Numbered from the stretch's first letter, positions 17,917 to 27,453 are shown. The stretch is 64,000 bases of DNA from Paremcibacter congregatus (GCF_006385135.1 NZ_CP041025.1:2635501-2699500); one strand, 5' to 3'. Translations and numbers: made by a program. The notes: generated from the letters alone by a model not told the origin.

Positions 17917-18957
17917 TCAACAACTTAATGGCGCAGCAGATTTTCTCACCTTCAGGTCATATTCGAGGAAAATCCGGGTCTGCAACATGGATTTATCCTG
18001 CTTTGTGACTTTTCCCAACAGACTCACTGCTTCAGTGGCCATCTGCTCTATCGGTTGATGAATGGTGGTCAAAGGTGGCAGAACAATCTGTGACATGACA
18101 TGATCATCAAAGCCCACGATTGATATATCGTCAGGTATCTTCATCCCTTGCGCATCAATACTCGCCATGGCACCAATGGCCATCTCGTCATTGCTGGAAA
18201 AAATAGCCGTTGGCCGGGGGTCAAGTGCCAGAAGGGTCGCCGCCGCCTCCCGCCCGCCGCTGTGACAAAACATTCCCTGGACTATCAATTCGCTTTTTAC
18301 AGCAATACCCGCGGCTTGAAGGGCATGAATATAGCCACGCTCCCGTTCATGCGCACTGCCGTGACTGGGGTCTCCCTTGATAAAACCGATTGAGTGATGA
18401 CCAAGAGAGATCAGATAATCGGTCATATCCCGCGCCGCCTGATAGTCGTCAATTTCGGCAAGCGCCATATCAGGCACCGGAATACCCGCGCCAAGGCGCA
18501 CCACGGGAATAGCGGCATCCCTCAACGCATTAAGCACCGCCATATCATCACAGACCGGCGGCGTCAGCACCACCCCGTCGAACCGCACGCAGGACAGCAG
18601 ATCCCGCACTTTGGCGGCAGAACCTCTCTCGCTCAACACCTCCACCACCAGATGAGACCCCTCCTTCTCGCATCCGGAAAGAATGCCACGCTGAACCTTG
18701 GAGATATAATCCCCGCTTAAGTCATCGACGAACAACCCGATCATATAGGATCGCTCGCCCCGCAAACCACGCGCCTGAACATTAGGACTATAATTCAAGG
18801 CCTTAATAGCACTTATGACCTTTTCTTTGGTCTCTTCCCGAATGTATTTTTCCTGATTGAGAAAGCGGGACACCGTCTTGATCGATACGCCGGCCTTCTT
18901 GGCGACATCGCTAATATTGGCCTTTTTATGGGTCTTGTGGCGCTTCACTTCGGACAT
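17917..18957 (-). CDS. LacI-family transcriptional repressor
   Basis: A 346-residue regulator with an N-terminal LacI helix-turn-helix (ISDVAKKAGVSIKTVSRFLN, residues 14-34), a hinge helix (NYSPNVQARGL near 55-65) and a periplasmic-binding-protein-like sugar domain (residues 70-335; IGFIKGDPSHGSAHERERGY and PTAIFSSNDEMAIGA are typical). It should release operators when a sugar, probably cellobiose or a related glucoside, binds. It is flanked by the divergent GPH symporter and the TonB receptor/GH3 pair, and LacI-type 14-mers occur on both sides of it, so it likely controls the whole locus and itself. Confidence 0.92.
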   Translation of the reverse strand: MSEVKRHKTHKKANISDVAKKAGVSIKTVSRFLNQEKYIREETKEKVISAIKALNYSPNVQARGLRGERSYMIGLFVDDLSGDYISKVQRGILSGCEKEGSHLVVEVLSERGSAAKVRDLLSCVRFDGVVLTPPVCDDMAVLNALRDAAIPVVRLGAGIPVPDMALAEIDDYQAARDMTDYLISLGHHSIGFIKGDPSHGSAHERERGYIHALQAAGIAVKSELIVQGMFCHSGGREAAATLLALDPRPTAIFSSNDEMAIGAMASIDAQGMKIPDDISIVGFDDHVMSQIVLPPLTTIHQPIEQMATEAVSLLGKVTKQDKSMLQTRIFLEYDLKVRKSAAPLSC

Positions 18958-19054
18958 GAGAGGACGTTCCTGCGGGTAGTATTTGGTGGCGTTTCTGTGA
19001 CTGATAGACTATATCATAAGAGACGAACGGGATATTTCTCCCGTTTCACCCATA

Positions 19055-19068
19055 TGATACCGATATCA
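19055..19068. promoter_or_regulatory. LacI-family operator in the divergent lacI/symporter promoter region
   Basis: TGATACCGATATCA has the perfect fixed positions of TGNNANCGNTNNCA, with 6-bp arms ATGATA/TATCAT around a central CCGA. It lies 47 bp before the symporter start and 98 bp before the lacI-type start, so one bound repressor could shut off both directions. Confidence 0.72.
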
Positions 19069-19114
19069 TATATAAAGCGCGTTTCTCTATTTGTACAGGA
19101 AAACAGTAGCCCCC

Positions 19115-20488
19115 ATGCCGCATACCTCTCCCCCTCTCAGCAACAAACTGACCTGGCGCAACCGGATCGGTTATGGCTCGGGAGACTATGCCCTTAACCT
19201 GTTCTGGCAAGGGGCCGGTTTTTACCTGTTTTTTTATTATACCGATGTTTTGGGACTACCCACCGTTACAGCGGGAATGATTTTTGCCATTGGCGGCATC
19301 TGGGATGCGCTTAGTGACCCGATCATGGGCTATATTGCCGAACGCACCAAAAGCCGTTGGGGCATCTACCGCCCCTATCTGATCTTTGGCGCCATCCCCC
19401 TCGCCCTGTCTTTCATCCTGCTGTTCACGCCACCGGCCATAGACGGCGAAACCCTCAGGGTGATTTATATCCTGATTGTTTTACTGGTTTTTCGCACCTG
19501 TTACACGGTCGTATCAATCCCTTACTCCGCCCTGAGCGCCCGCCTGACCCATGACTCGAAAGAACGCACCCGCATTTCCGGCATCCGCATGTATTGTGGT
19601 TTTCTCGGTGGCCTGAGCGTCATCGGACTGTCCGCTCTACTCCAGGAAACATTCACTGATCGCGTGGCTTTCACGACGCTGGCCTGTCTTTGCGCTTTTT
19701 TGTCTGTGGGTGCGCTTTATTACTGCTTCCGTAATACCCGTGAAGAAATCCTGGGCGACCATAATAGCAGACCCGCCTCCTCAATCCGCCAGATCATATC
19801 CTCTCTCCTGAAAAACAAGCCTTTTCTACTGCTTTTCGCCGCCATCATGATGGTCACCGTCGCCAATACCGCGCTGGGAAAACTGTTGTTGTTCTATTTT
19901 GAATATGACCTTCAGGACCGTCTGGCGGGAAACACGGCGATCCTGATCATGACCGGCGCGCCGCTGATCACCATTCCTCTATGGTCCGCGATTGCCCTGC
20001 GACACGGTAAAAGGCGGACCTGGATATATGGCTGTCTGTTCGCCGGCGGGGGCTTCACCTTGCTCTATTTCGATCGCAGCAAGTCCATTTCTTTCGCCCT
20101 GATGGAATTTGGCGTTATCACGACGGGCCTAAGCGCCTTTGCGGTTCTGCTGTGGAGCATGCTGCCTGACACCATTGATTACGGTGAATACCAAACCGGC
20201 GTACGTAATGAATCGACGGTTGTTGGCATTTTATCCTCGGCGCAAAAAGCCTCGCTCGCCGGCACCGCCTTCATGCTAGGCGTGGCGCTGGATCATATCG
20301 GTTATCGGGCGGGACAGCCACAAAGCACAGACACGCTGGACGGACTCAACAGCCTGATTTCCCTGGTGCCTCTGTTTGCCCTCATCGCGTCCCTGGTCAT
20401 CATATCCTTCTATGGCCTGTCCGGTAAAATTCTGGGAGAGCTGCGGCAAAACCGCATGCTTCCCGCCGTTCCCCCCGGCAATCTGTAA
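19115..20488 (+). CDS. GPH-family (MelB-like) sugar symporter, MFS
   Basis: 457 residues from the ATG at 19115; a TTG at 19091 would add 8 residues. Twelve membrane segments are predicted from hydrophobicity. The GPH signature is clear: IGYGSGDYALNLFWQGAGFYLFFYY at the first helix, GIWDALSDPIMGYIAERTKSRWG after helix 2 (the cation-site Asp and RxxxG pattern), and SMLPDTIDYGEYQTGVRNES in the middle of the second half. Members take up glycosides, pentosides and hexuronides with Na+ or H+. With a LacI operator in its promoter and a GH3 enzyme nearby, its job is probably import of the glucose or disaccharide released in the periplasm. Confidence 0.92.
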   Translation: MPHTSPPLSNKLTWRNRIGYGSGDYALNLFWQGAGFYLFFYYTDVLGLPTVTAGMIFAIGGIWDALSDPIMGYIAERTKSRWGIYRPYLIFGAIPLALSFILLFTPPAIDGETLRVIYILIVLLVFRTCYTVVSIPYSALSARLTHDSKERTRISGIRMYCGFLGGLSVIGLSALLQETFTDRVAFTTLACLCAFLSVGALYYCFRNTREEILGDHNSRPASSIRQIISSLLKNKPFLLLFAAIMMVTVANTALGKLLLFYFEYDLQDRLAGNTAILIMTGAPLITIPLWSAIALRHGKRRTWIYGCLFAGGGFTLLYFDRSKSISFALMEFGVITTGLSAFAVLLWSMLPDTIDYGEYQTGVRNESTVVGILSSAQKASLAGTAFMLGVALDHIGYRAGQPQSTDTLDGLNSLISLVPLFALIASLVIISFYGLSGKILGELRQNRMLPAVPPGNL

Positions 20489-20592
20489 AAGCTTTCCAAC
20501 CCGGGTCAGGGCAGCAGATTGTCCGGCCAGATCACCATGCTTTTTACCTCACCAGTAAAGAACACGCCCCCAAGCAAACGCGGCGGAAATTC

Positions 20593-21324
20593 TTATGTAC
20601 AGAGCAAAAATAGTTCCCCGCGGGAAGAAATGCCCAATTTACGATAAGCACGTTTCCGGTATGTCGTAACAGTATGCGGAGATATCCCCATCACATGAGC
20701 GACAAAATCCGTTTTTTGACCTTTTAAAATGCCTTCACAAACTTGCCTTTCGCGGTCAGACAGAAAAGATAACGGCATATATGAATCCGATGATCCCCTT
20801 TTCTCAAAATGAAGAAGCATGATATTTGACAGCAAGCTTACAAAACTGTCATCGCCAATGAGGTCAGTTTGAATGATCGGCCCTTTTTCCTGCCCTCTGT
20901 AGAAATTGAAATAGTAGACTAAACCTCCTACGTTCTGAATATGACTGACTTTATCAGCTATGCTGGGCTGGCTATAATATTTCGTTTTATATGTTTTCGA
21001 AATAAGATCGATAACACTAGACAACCTGATGGTTAAGCTCTCCTCCACAGTCAGCTTTTTTATATCTTCAAGGTTAGGGTCTTTTTGATACCCTTCATTG
21101 ATATAATCACCCGCCAAGGGCACGGCCAGTTTTTCATTCTGAAAATTTATCGACATCAGACATTTCATCTGCTGCGCTTCTGCGTAGGTAAAAACCATGC
21201 ACTGATCAACAAACAAAAAATCCGTCAATAGCTGAATCAAATCTGTATTGAATTGCACAGTACCAATGTGCTGCACACATCTGGATATTTGAAGCCAGGG
21301 AACGCCCGGCAGGTCATCGGTCAT
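20593..21324 (-). CDS. LuxR-type transcriptional regulator
   Basis: A 243-residue protein with a C-terminal LuxR/FixJ helix-turn-helix (LSDRERQVCEGILKGQKTDF then MGISPHTVTTYRKRAYRKLG, residues about 180-238). The N-terminal 170 residues hold a ligand-type domain with AGDYINEGYQKDPN, similar in style to the Y..g.Y.lDP segment of regulators without acyl-homoserine-lactone residues; the canonical AHL-binding residues are not evident. It is divergent from the flavin monooxygenase gene with 129 bp between, so it is a likely regulator of that gene and of its DUF2783 partner. Confidence 0.85.
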   Translation of the reverse strand: MTDDLPGVPWLQISRCVQHIGTVQFNTDLIQLLTDFLFVDQCMVFTYAEAQQMKCLMSINFQNEKLAVPLAGDYINEGYQKDPNLEDIKKLTVEESLTIRLSSVIDLISKTYKTKYYSQPSIADKVSHIQNVGGLVYYFNFYRGQEKGPIIQTDLIGDDSFVSLLSNIMLLHFEKRGSSDSYMPLSFLSDRERQVCEGILKGQKTDFVAHVMGISPHTVTTYRKRAYRKLGISSRGELFLLCT

Positions 21325-21453
21325 AGTTACGCCTCAACATAATCATATATCACGGGTTGAGCTGTCCCACCTTAAAGGGGACATACAAAATTAGTATTTT
21401 TAAGTAATATAACAAATCATTAATTCAGTGCTCTGTGTATCAAGGTAAAATAT

Positions 21454-23112
21454 ATGCGCCCAAACGGCAAAAACTTATCGGATTCTTTATATTTCGAGTA
21501 TCCATTATATACGTTCCGAACCCCGCCGGAGATGAAAGGTCAACCGATAAGACATCAGGTTGCTATCATCGGCGCCGGCCCTGTTGGCTTGACAGCCGCA
21601 CTGGAATTGGCCCGGCGCGGCATAAAGTCTGTTATTATTGATGAAAAAGAAACCTTAAATGATGGCAGCCGGGCCATTTGCATTTCACGCACCAGTTTTG
21701 AAACCCTGCAACAGCTGGGCGTCATGGATCCCTTCCTTGAAAAAAGCCTTGGCTGGACTCACGGGCAGTGTTTCTATCAGGATCATATGATTCATAGATT
21801 CGAAATGCCTCATTCGGAGGAAGAACGTTTCTATCCCATGTATAATATCCAGCAACAGTTTATCGAACAGTTCCTGGTGGATAAGGTCACCGGGTATGGA
21901 GACATGATTGACTTGCGCTGGGTAAGCCGCCTCGATGACATCAAGATAACTTCAGATAACGTCACCTTAACCGTGGATACACCGCAGGGAGAATACCAAT
22001 TGCAGGCCGATTATTTATTGGCCGCGGATGGCGCAAGAAGCCAGGTTCGCAAAAAAATGGGACTTTCTCTGAAGGGCGAGAATCTTGAAGGCAATTATGT
22101 CATCGCCGATATCAAGATGAAACATGATTTCCCCACGGAACGAAGATCATTTTTTGAATCCTCGGCCAATTCCGACGCCACCATACTGATCCATAAGCAG
22201 CCCGATAATATTTGGCGTGTCGATTATCAATTGTCAGCCGGTACAGATGCTGATGCCGCCATCCAGGAGGAAAATATCCGGTCCCGGGTGAAGGATATTC
22301 TCAAGATGATCGGTCATCACGGAGAGTGGCAGTTGGAATGGTGGAGCATCTATAGCGCCAATACCCTGTGTCTGGATGAATATCGCCATGACAGAGTTCT
22401 CTTCATTGGAGATTCTGCCCATATTGTGCCGATTTTCGGTGTTCGGGGCTTAAACAACGGCTTTGCCGACGCGGTCAATGCGGCCTGGAAGTTATCCTAT
22501 GTTCTAAAAGGCGCCGCCCCTGAAAATATTCTCGCCAGCTATACACCGGAAAGACGGGGCGCAACGCTAGATGTCTTCAAGAACGCCGGCAAAAGCGCCC
22601 GCTTTATGACACCGCCCAGCCCCGGGCATGCCCTGATGCGTAAAACGGTTCTGTCACTGGCTGTGCAGAATGAATTCACCAGGAAATTCGCAGACCCGCG
22701 CCAGTCACAACCTTATACTTATGCAGAAAGTCCTTTGACGAGCTTTCCGGAACACGATCGTCAATTTGACCGCGGCCCAATGTCGGGGGCATGCGTCATA
22801 AACCAGAGAATAACTGATGATGACTATCTTCTGGATCATCTGGGAAAAGGGTTCAGCGGATTTTATTTTACGGAATCCAACGTGATCCGGGAAAACGTAC
22901 AGATACTGTTTGATCAAATGGCCGTCAGCGGTGATCCGTTCACGCCAATTATCCTTAACCGGGCCGCTCATGGGTCTATTTTTGAAGCTTATGGTGCCGA
23001 CGCAGAAACATTCTATTTGGTGCGTCCCGACCGCCATATCGCCGCCAGGTGGAAACACATCCAGCCAGATGAAGTGATCCAGGCCTTCAGGCGCGCATTG
23101 GGAGAAAAATGA
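21454..23112 (+). CDS. FAD-dependent aromatic hydroxylase (FAD_binding_3 family)
   Basis: A 552-residue class A flavin monooxygenase. After about 33 residues come the dinucleotide motif VAIIGAGPVGLTAALELARRG, the DG motif (LLAADGARSQVRKKMG near residue 190) and the GD motif (VLFIGDSAHIVPIFGVRGLNNG near 315). The C-terminal thioredoxin-like part (VNQ/ILNRAAHGSIFEAYG to LVRPDRHIAARWK) is the type found in phenol hydroxylase/MhpA/TfdB-like enzymes, which use NAD(P)H and O2 to hydroxylate aromatic substrates. The start has AAGGT 8 nt upstream. A 4-bp overlap couples it to the small downstream gene. The aromatic substrate is unknown. Confidence 0.92.
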   Translation: MRPNGKNLSDSLYFEYPLYTFRTPPEMKGQPIRHQVAIIGAGPVGLTAALELARRGIKSVIIDEKETLNDGSRAICISRTSFETLQQLGVMDPFLEKSLGWTHGQCFYQDHMIHRFEMPHSEEERFYPMYNIQQQFIEQFLVDKVTGYGDMIDLRWVSRLDDIKITSDNVTLTVDTPQGEYQLQADYLLAADGARSQVRKKMGLSLKGENLEGNYVIADIKMKHDFPTERRSFFESSANSDATILIHKQPDNIWRVDYQLSAGTDADAAIQEENIRSRVKDILKMIGHHGEWQLEWWSIYSANTLCLDEYRHDRVLFIGDSAHIVPIFGVRGLNNGFADAVNAAWKLSYVLKGAAPENILASYTPERRGATLDVFKNAGKSARFMTPPSPGHALMRKTVLSLAVQNEFTRKFADPRQSQPYTYAESPLTSFPEHDRQFDRGPMSGACVINQRITDDDYLLDHLGKGFSGFYFTESNVIRENVQILFDQMAVSGDPFTPIILNRAAHGSIFEAYGADAETFYLVRPDRHIAARWKHIQPDEVIQAFRRALGEK

Positions 23113-23336
23113 TGACCCGATTTCAGGAATTGAAAAACACACCGATGACCTTCGCCGATTTAGAAAAACTATATGATTTGATGGCGGAAACCCTTGACGA
23201 GTTTGATGCGGATCAACATAGTCTTTTTCTCAGCAAGTTATCCATGGTCTTATCCCATGAGATTGGCGACCTTGAAACTGTTGTAAACGCCATCAATGTG
23301 GCCAAAGACGGCCTGGTGGCCAAGGGCAGTGAATAA
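23109..23336 (+). CDS. Small DUF2783-like protein coupled to the monooxygenase
   Basis: A 75-residue, mainly helical protein whose start overlaps the monooxygenase stop (ATGA), with GGGAGAAAA just upstream. The segment FLSKLSMVLSHEIGDLETV (residues about 39-57) matches in style the short DUF2783 proteins (…LvLlLANhIGD…) that accompany FAD monooxygenases; the family's function is not known. An accessory or stabilising role for the hydroxylase is inferred from the coupling. The assignment is from memory of the family pattern. Confidence 0.75.
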   Translation: MMTRFQELKNTPMTFADLEKLYDLMAETLDEFDADQHSLFLSKLSMVLSHEIGDLETVVNAINVAKDGLVAKGSE

Positions 23337-23442
23337 GTTTGGCAGCATCGGACTCAATTCGATCAAGTACACATGCCTTTCCGCTTAAGAATGATTGCGT
23401 GGGATACTAGTTTCTCGAAAGCCAAAGCGTATTATGCTTTAT

Positions 23443-23468
23443 ATTTTTCAGGAAATATCCTGAAAAAT
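23443..23468. repeat. Perfect 11-bp inverted repeat overlapping the RTX gene end
   Basis: ATTTTTCAGGA (23443-23453) and TCCTGAAAAAT (23458-23468) flank AATA. The hairpin overlaps the last codons and stop of the RTX gene and lies between convergent genes. The U-run is in the 5' arm rather than after the stem, so it is not a standard terminator but could still block read-through. Confidence 0.5.
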
Positions 23469-25388
23469 GTCCAGATCAACCAGTAATGTGGCGTCCCCAG
23501 ACATATAGCTGTGATACAATTGCCCGTTAATGACAGTATCCGTTCCCTGGACCCAGCTTTGATTTAGTGACGTTACTGTCGCGCCCACTTCACCTGATAT
23601 GATCAAATAATTGTTCGCATCCGTCATATCAAGAATATCTTGTACTGTAATGGTCAGCGGATTCATGCCAAGAGTGATTTCTTCCATATTGCGTACCACC
23701 ACCCGAGAAAAATCTGTTGTATTAGTGTTGATAGACCAGACGTCCACCCCGTCGCCACCATCGATAATGTCACCATTCCCAGCCCGAATATAATCATCCC
23801 CACTCCCCCCATACATTTCGTCATTACCGCTTACACCGTGAAGTAGCGTATCGTCTCCGTCTCCGCCGTAGAGAATATTATCACCAATGTCTGCCGACAG
23901 AACATCATTTCCCTCTCCGCCAAAAAGCCTATCGTTGCCAAGAGTTCCAGAAAGGATATCGTTTCCTCCATCCCCATATATTATATCGTTTCCCAATCCA
24001 CCAACAAGAATATCGAATCCCTCACCCCCATGAAGTTGGTCGTCGTCGTTGCCCCCAAAAATTTCGTCGAAGCCCTCTCCTCCGTAAATTTCATCGTTTC
24101 CCTCTTGTCCCGACAAGTTATCATTTCCGACATCTCCAAAAATGACGTCATCTCCCGGCCCAGATTTTACATGATCATTACCACTCGCCCCACGAATGAA
24201 ATCAGCACCTTCTCCGGTCAAAATCCAGTCGTGACCAGCCTTTCCAAGGATATTCAGACTTTCCGTTGAGTTTTGCAGGCCAATAAGGGAGTCCGTATCA
24301 TCTTTCGCAGTGAAATAACCCGGCGTATCTTCATCATAATCCGGTTCGTAATTCTGAAATCCAATTCGCTGCAATTCAGCCTGAATCAGCAATTTCACAC
24401 CATTATTTCCAAATGTGTAATAAACCTTGCCATCGACTAACGCGACAGAATAATCCGGCCAATCCGAAAGGTCTCCTCTCACCGTTGCGCCGAGGTCGCC
24501 GACAATCGCCAGTTCGTTATTCTCATCAGTCATGCTCTGCACGTCCTGCAGCACAACATCCAAAATAGTGTTTTTTTGATTAAGCCTTATCTGCTCAATA
24601 TCCGTAGCTGAAAATTCCGAAAGATTTGCGGTTACAGATTGATCTGTTAAAAACCCACCCAAATCGATGCCAAGGGCATCTGGAATATTAATACCAAGAA
24701 TTTCAATGGTCGACAGATCCTTTGGCGCAATTTGCAATGTATCATATCCCGCACCGCCCAAGAATTGATCTTCCAGATCCGAGGCTCGATCGGAAAAAAT
24801 AAAAGTGTCGTCGCCTTCCTCTCCTGAAAGGACATCAATTCCCTCGCCCCCGCTGAGAAGGTCATCGCCAAAGCCGCCCGCTATAGTATCGTCTCCGACA
24901 CCACCAAACACAAGGTCGTTACCCTCTCCTCCTTCGAGATTATCATTTCCCGCGCCGCCTGAAATATTATCCTCACCTTCTTCACCTTCTATGATATCAT
25001 CGCCGCCTTTGCCCACTAAAAAATCATTTCCAGCTCCCCCTTTTATAGTGTCATTTCCTTCCCCTGTCGTGATACTATCGTTGCCATTTTTACCAATAAC
25101 CGTCAGATTTTCTGTAGAATTTTTATCTTCAAAATAGCGGTTATTGTTGTCTCTCGCCGTGAAGGTGTTCGTCGGGATTTCTATAAATTCAGGTTCAATT
25201 TGCTCAGGTGAAGGGGATGAAACCAGAATTCCTCGCGGTTGCTGGCAAGACGCCAATGGAAATAAGAAAAATGCCAGAGATCCCTTCCTCCACAACGTTT
25301 CTCTCCGTGCCCACCGGTGAAATAAAGCACCATTAGTCACCAACGTCCTACCGTGGCTAAAGCTGTCAGTCATATTTTTCAAACTCAT
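23448..25388 (-). CDS. RTX-type calcium-binding repeat protein with lipoprotein signal
   Basis: A 646-residue acidic protein with two blocks of Gly/Asp-rich nonapeptide repeats of the GGxGxDxuh kind: about residues 95-215 and 370-545. Each block is preceded by a similar FTA[RK]D…N[ST]TE[NS]L…[IL]GK.G.D lead-in, so the two halves look like an internal duplication. The repeats form Ca2+-binding parallel beta-rolls. Unlike typical type I-secreted RTX proteins, it begins with a basic segment (RWARRETLWRKG), a hydrophobic stretch and a lipobox LASC (Cys near residue 48), implying Sec export and lipid anchoring. The start follows AAGGGG. No type I secretion genes are nearby. Function (adhesion, matrix or surface layer) is unknown. 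Confidence 0.85.
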   Translation of the reverse strand: MSLKNMTDSFSHGRTLVTNGALFHRWARRETLWRKGSLAFFLFPLASCQQPRGILVSSPSPEQIEPEFIEIPTNTFTARDNNNRYFEDKNSTENLTVIGKNGNDSITTGEGNDTIKGGAGNDFLVGKGGDDIIEGEEGEDNISGGAGNDNLEGGEGNDLVFGGVGDDTIAGGFGDDLLSGGEGIDVLSGEEGDDTFIFSDRASDLEDQFLGGAGYDTLQIAPKDLSTIEILGINIPDALGIDLGGFLTDQSVTANLSEFSATDIEQIRLNQKNTILDVVLQDVQSMTDENNELAIVGDLGATVRGDLSDWPDYSVALVDGKVYYTFGNNGVKLLIQAELQRIGFQNYEPDYDEDTPGYFTAKDDTDSLIGLQNSTESLNILGKAGHDWILTGEGADFIRGASGNDHVKSGPGDDVIFGDVGNDNLSGQEGNDEIYGGEGFDEIFGGNDDDQLHGGEGFDILVGGLGNDIIYGDGGNDILSGTLGNDRLFGGEGNDVLSADIGDNILYGGDGDDTLLHGVSGNDEMYGGSGDDYIRAGNGDIIDGGDGVDVWSINTNTTDFSRVVVRNMEEITLGMNPLTITVQDILDMTDANNYLIISGEVGATVTSLNQSWVQGTDTVINGQLYHSYMSGDATLLVDLDIFQDIS

Positions 25389-25904
25389 CCGCTTTTCCCC
25401 TTTTCGCTCATATTTCGAAATATATAGTTAGCTCTCTGACAGAATTATTTTCTATAACATGACTACACCTTATAAGGGATTTAATACTATATCCACCACC
25501 AAAATCACCACCTAATCAATAGAGCACAACACAATACCACCAACATCACTTTATCATGACAGTAGTAATCAAACTACCTTGCTATTCTTATAATTTGGCA
25601 TAGGTCATAGGGGTATCATTAGATTACTAACTGAATGGGTCATTGATGCACAGGTGACGTTCTCAACACCTTGGTGCAAAAGCCTAGAAACAAACGAGCG
25701 GAAAGTTCACATACCCCCTTCTGATGAAGGAAATAAAAGATGCGGCAATTCAAATCTCTCACTTCATCTCATTTCAAGAAAAACTTTACATCAATTACTA
25801 TCTATCGCAATGGTTGAATGAAACCTCGCGACCTATGCTGCTTGATTTAGGCTTCAGAATAACTTCTTCGCCTCGAAAAATTAATGTGACAGAGCCATCT
25901 GTTT
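25389..25904. other. 516-bp AT-rich intergenic region without a supported gene
   Basis: It contains the promoter side of the RTX gene and the 3' side of the amidohydrolase. An open frame from 25724 has no good ribosome binding site and runs into the amidohydrolase gene on the other strand, so I do not call it. I see no clear hairpin, operator or RNA gene here. Confidence 0.5.
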
Positions 25905-27338
25905 CTAACGGCTTAGGGTGCTCACTGGTTTCCCAGGAAAGACCCCCTCCTGAACCATTTCATCCTTCACAACCAACTCTCCTCCCACAATCACATGGAC
26001 AATGCCTTTTGAAAATTGGTTGGGCTTTGCAAAAGTGGCCCGGTCAATCACCTTTTTGGGGTCGAAAATAGTAATATCAGCATCATATCCAGTTTGAAGA
26101 CGTCCTTTCCTTTTCATAGCCGGTGTGAAGGATTCCAATCTCCTGGCGGGTAAATAACTCATTCTGCTGATGGCGTCTGGCAATGTAATAATCTTGTCTT
26201 CCCTCACATATTTAGCCAGAACACGAGAAAACGTTCCCATCCCACGCGGATGGGCTCTCTGCTTGAATGAACTCAGCGGCATGCCATCGGATGCAATCAT
26301 AACCCCCGGATGGGACATGGCCTGTTTCACCCATTGTTCTTTCATCGCATGAATGATAACAACCCCATCAGGGTTGTCTGCACGATATTGGTCCCACATT
26401 GCCTTGCCCGTGAAACGCTCCCCCGTGGGAGGCCATTCAACCGCATCATAGGAAACCCCGAACTTCTTTTGCCAGTCATGGTCAAAGATACCGGAATTAA
26501 TCCCTGTAGAGCCGGCCGTATAGGGGTATAATTCAGTGGTAACATCAAGCCCTTCGGCTTGCGCTTTTTCCATCATCTCCAGATAGAGGGGCGTTCTCTG
26601 TAATCCTGTACTGACCACATGAACCATATGGAGGGAGGCTCCTGTTTTACGGACCATATCAATCAGCTCTTTATACCCCCCAGGGTCTGACGCATCATCG
26701 GACATTCGAATATGACAGAAAATTGTCACCCCCCGTCGCGCCGCCAAACGGAATATTCCTTCCAATTCATCCTCCGTCACGCCCCGGGAAAAATAATCAA
26801 GAGGCAACCCAATGCCGATGCCGCCTTCATCAAGGCCTTTTTCAACACCAACCAGAATTTCCTTTAATTCCTGTGCGGTCGGTTTTTCATGGAAAGCTTT
26901 TTTCAAATCCCCCTTTTTGACCCCGATGCGAACTTCCGCATGCCCGGAAGAATAGCCATAATTAATCAATGAACTTCCGATGCGGTTTTTCAACACATTC
27001 GTTATGGGATAAGTGCCGCCCTCAAGTTCAAGCGCCGTGGTTACCCCGTCATGTACCTGATAAGTCTGGGCAATAGCGTTTTGTCCATGAGCATGAAGAT
27101 CGATGAAGCCGGGCGCCACCACAAGACCAGAGGCATCCACCTCTTGCCTCCCGGTGATTGTCTCGGGTGAAATTTCGCTAATTTTATCACCAGAAATACC
27201 AATATTGCGGATCGCATCCAATCCGGTTTCCGGATCAATCACCCGTCCTCCGATAATGACAACATCATGAATGGTTTCCGCAGCCTGGCTTTGTGCACTT
27301 AAAAGAAACAGGGCAAGTAGAGGACTAAGAATTTTCAT
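25905..27338 (-). CDS. Secreted N-acyl-D-amino-acid deacylase-like amidohydrolase
   Basis: A 477-residue metal-dependent hydrolase of the D-aminoacylase/urease superfamily. A signal peptide (MKILSPLLALFLLSAQSQA) sends it to the periplasm. The barrel holds the metal HxH in GFIDLHAHGQ near residue 82, the Glu-containing ALELEGGTYP, His residues in TIFCHIRMSD and HMVHVVSTG, and the catalytic Asp in MIASDGMP near residue 350. Small beta-sandwich parts at both ends (VVIIGGRVIDPETG and DADITIFDPKKVIDRATF) complete the family layout. The family removes acyl groups from N-acyl-D-amino acids; the real substrate may be a D-amino-acid-containing peptide. A TonB receptor lies 115 bp upstream on the same strand. 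Confidence 0.88.
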   Translation of the reverse strand: MKILSPLLALFLLSAQSQAAETIHDVVIIGGRVIDPETGLDAIRNIGISGDKISEISPETITGRQEVDASGLVVAPGFIDLHAHGQNAIAQTYQVHDGVTTALELEGGTYPITNVLKNRIGSSLINYGYSSGHAEVRIGVKKGDLKKAFHEKPTAQELKEILVGVEKGLDEGGIGIGLPLDYFSRGVTEDELEGIFRLAARRGVTIFCHIRMSDDASDPGGYKELIDMVRKTGASLHMVHVVSTGLQRTPLYLEMMEKAQAEGLDVTTELYPYTAGSTGINSGIFDHDWQKKFGVSYDAVEWPPTGERFTGKAMWDQYRADNPDGVVIIHAMKEQWVKQAMSHPGVMIASDGMPLSSFKQRAHPRGMGTFSRVLAKYVREDKIITLPDAISRMSYLPARRLESFTPAMKRKGRLQTGYDADITIFDPKKVIDRATFAKPNQFSKGIVHVIVGGELVVKDEMVQEGVFPGKPVSTLSR

Positions 27339-27453
27339 CTTTGGCTCCTAAGGTCGAGGAGAAGCGCCTTTATCATGCGGTGCTCTCCTGACTTTTTCGA
27401 GTTAAATAATATGTTCACAATAATATAAATACAGTGGTCTGTGCCGCCATTTT

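Noticed and set aside
23448-25388. Type I-secreted RTX toxin
   Set aside because: No adjacent ABC/HlyD/TolC genes, no toxin domain, and an N-terminal lipoprotein signal instead.
25724-26071. 115-codon open frame across the RTX/amidohydrolase gap
   Set aside because: No good ribosome binding site, no recognisable motif, and its second half is antisense to a well-supported amidohydrolase.
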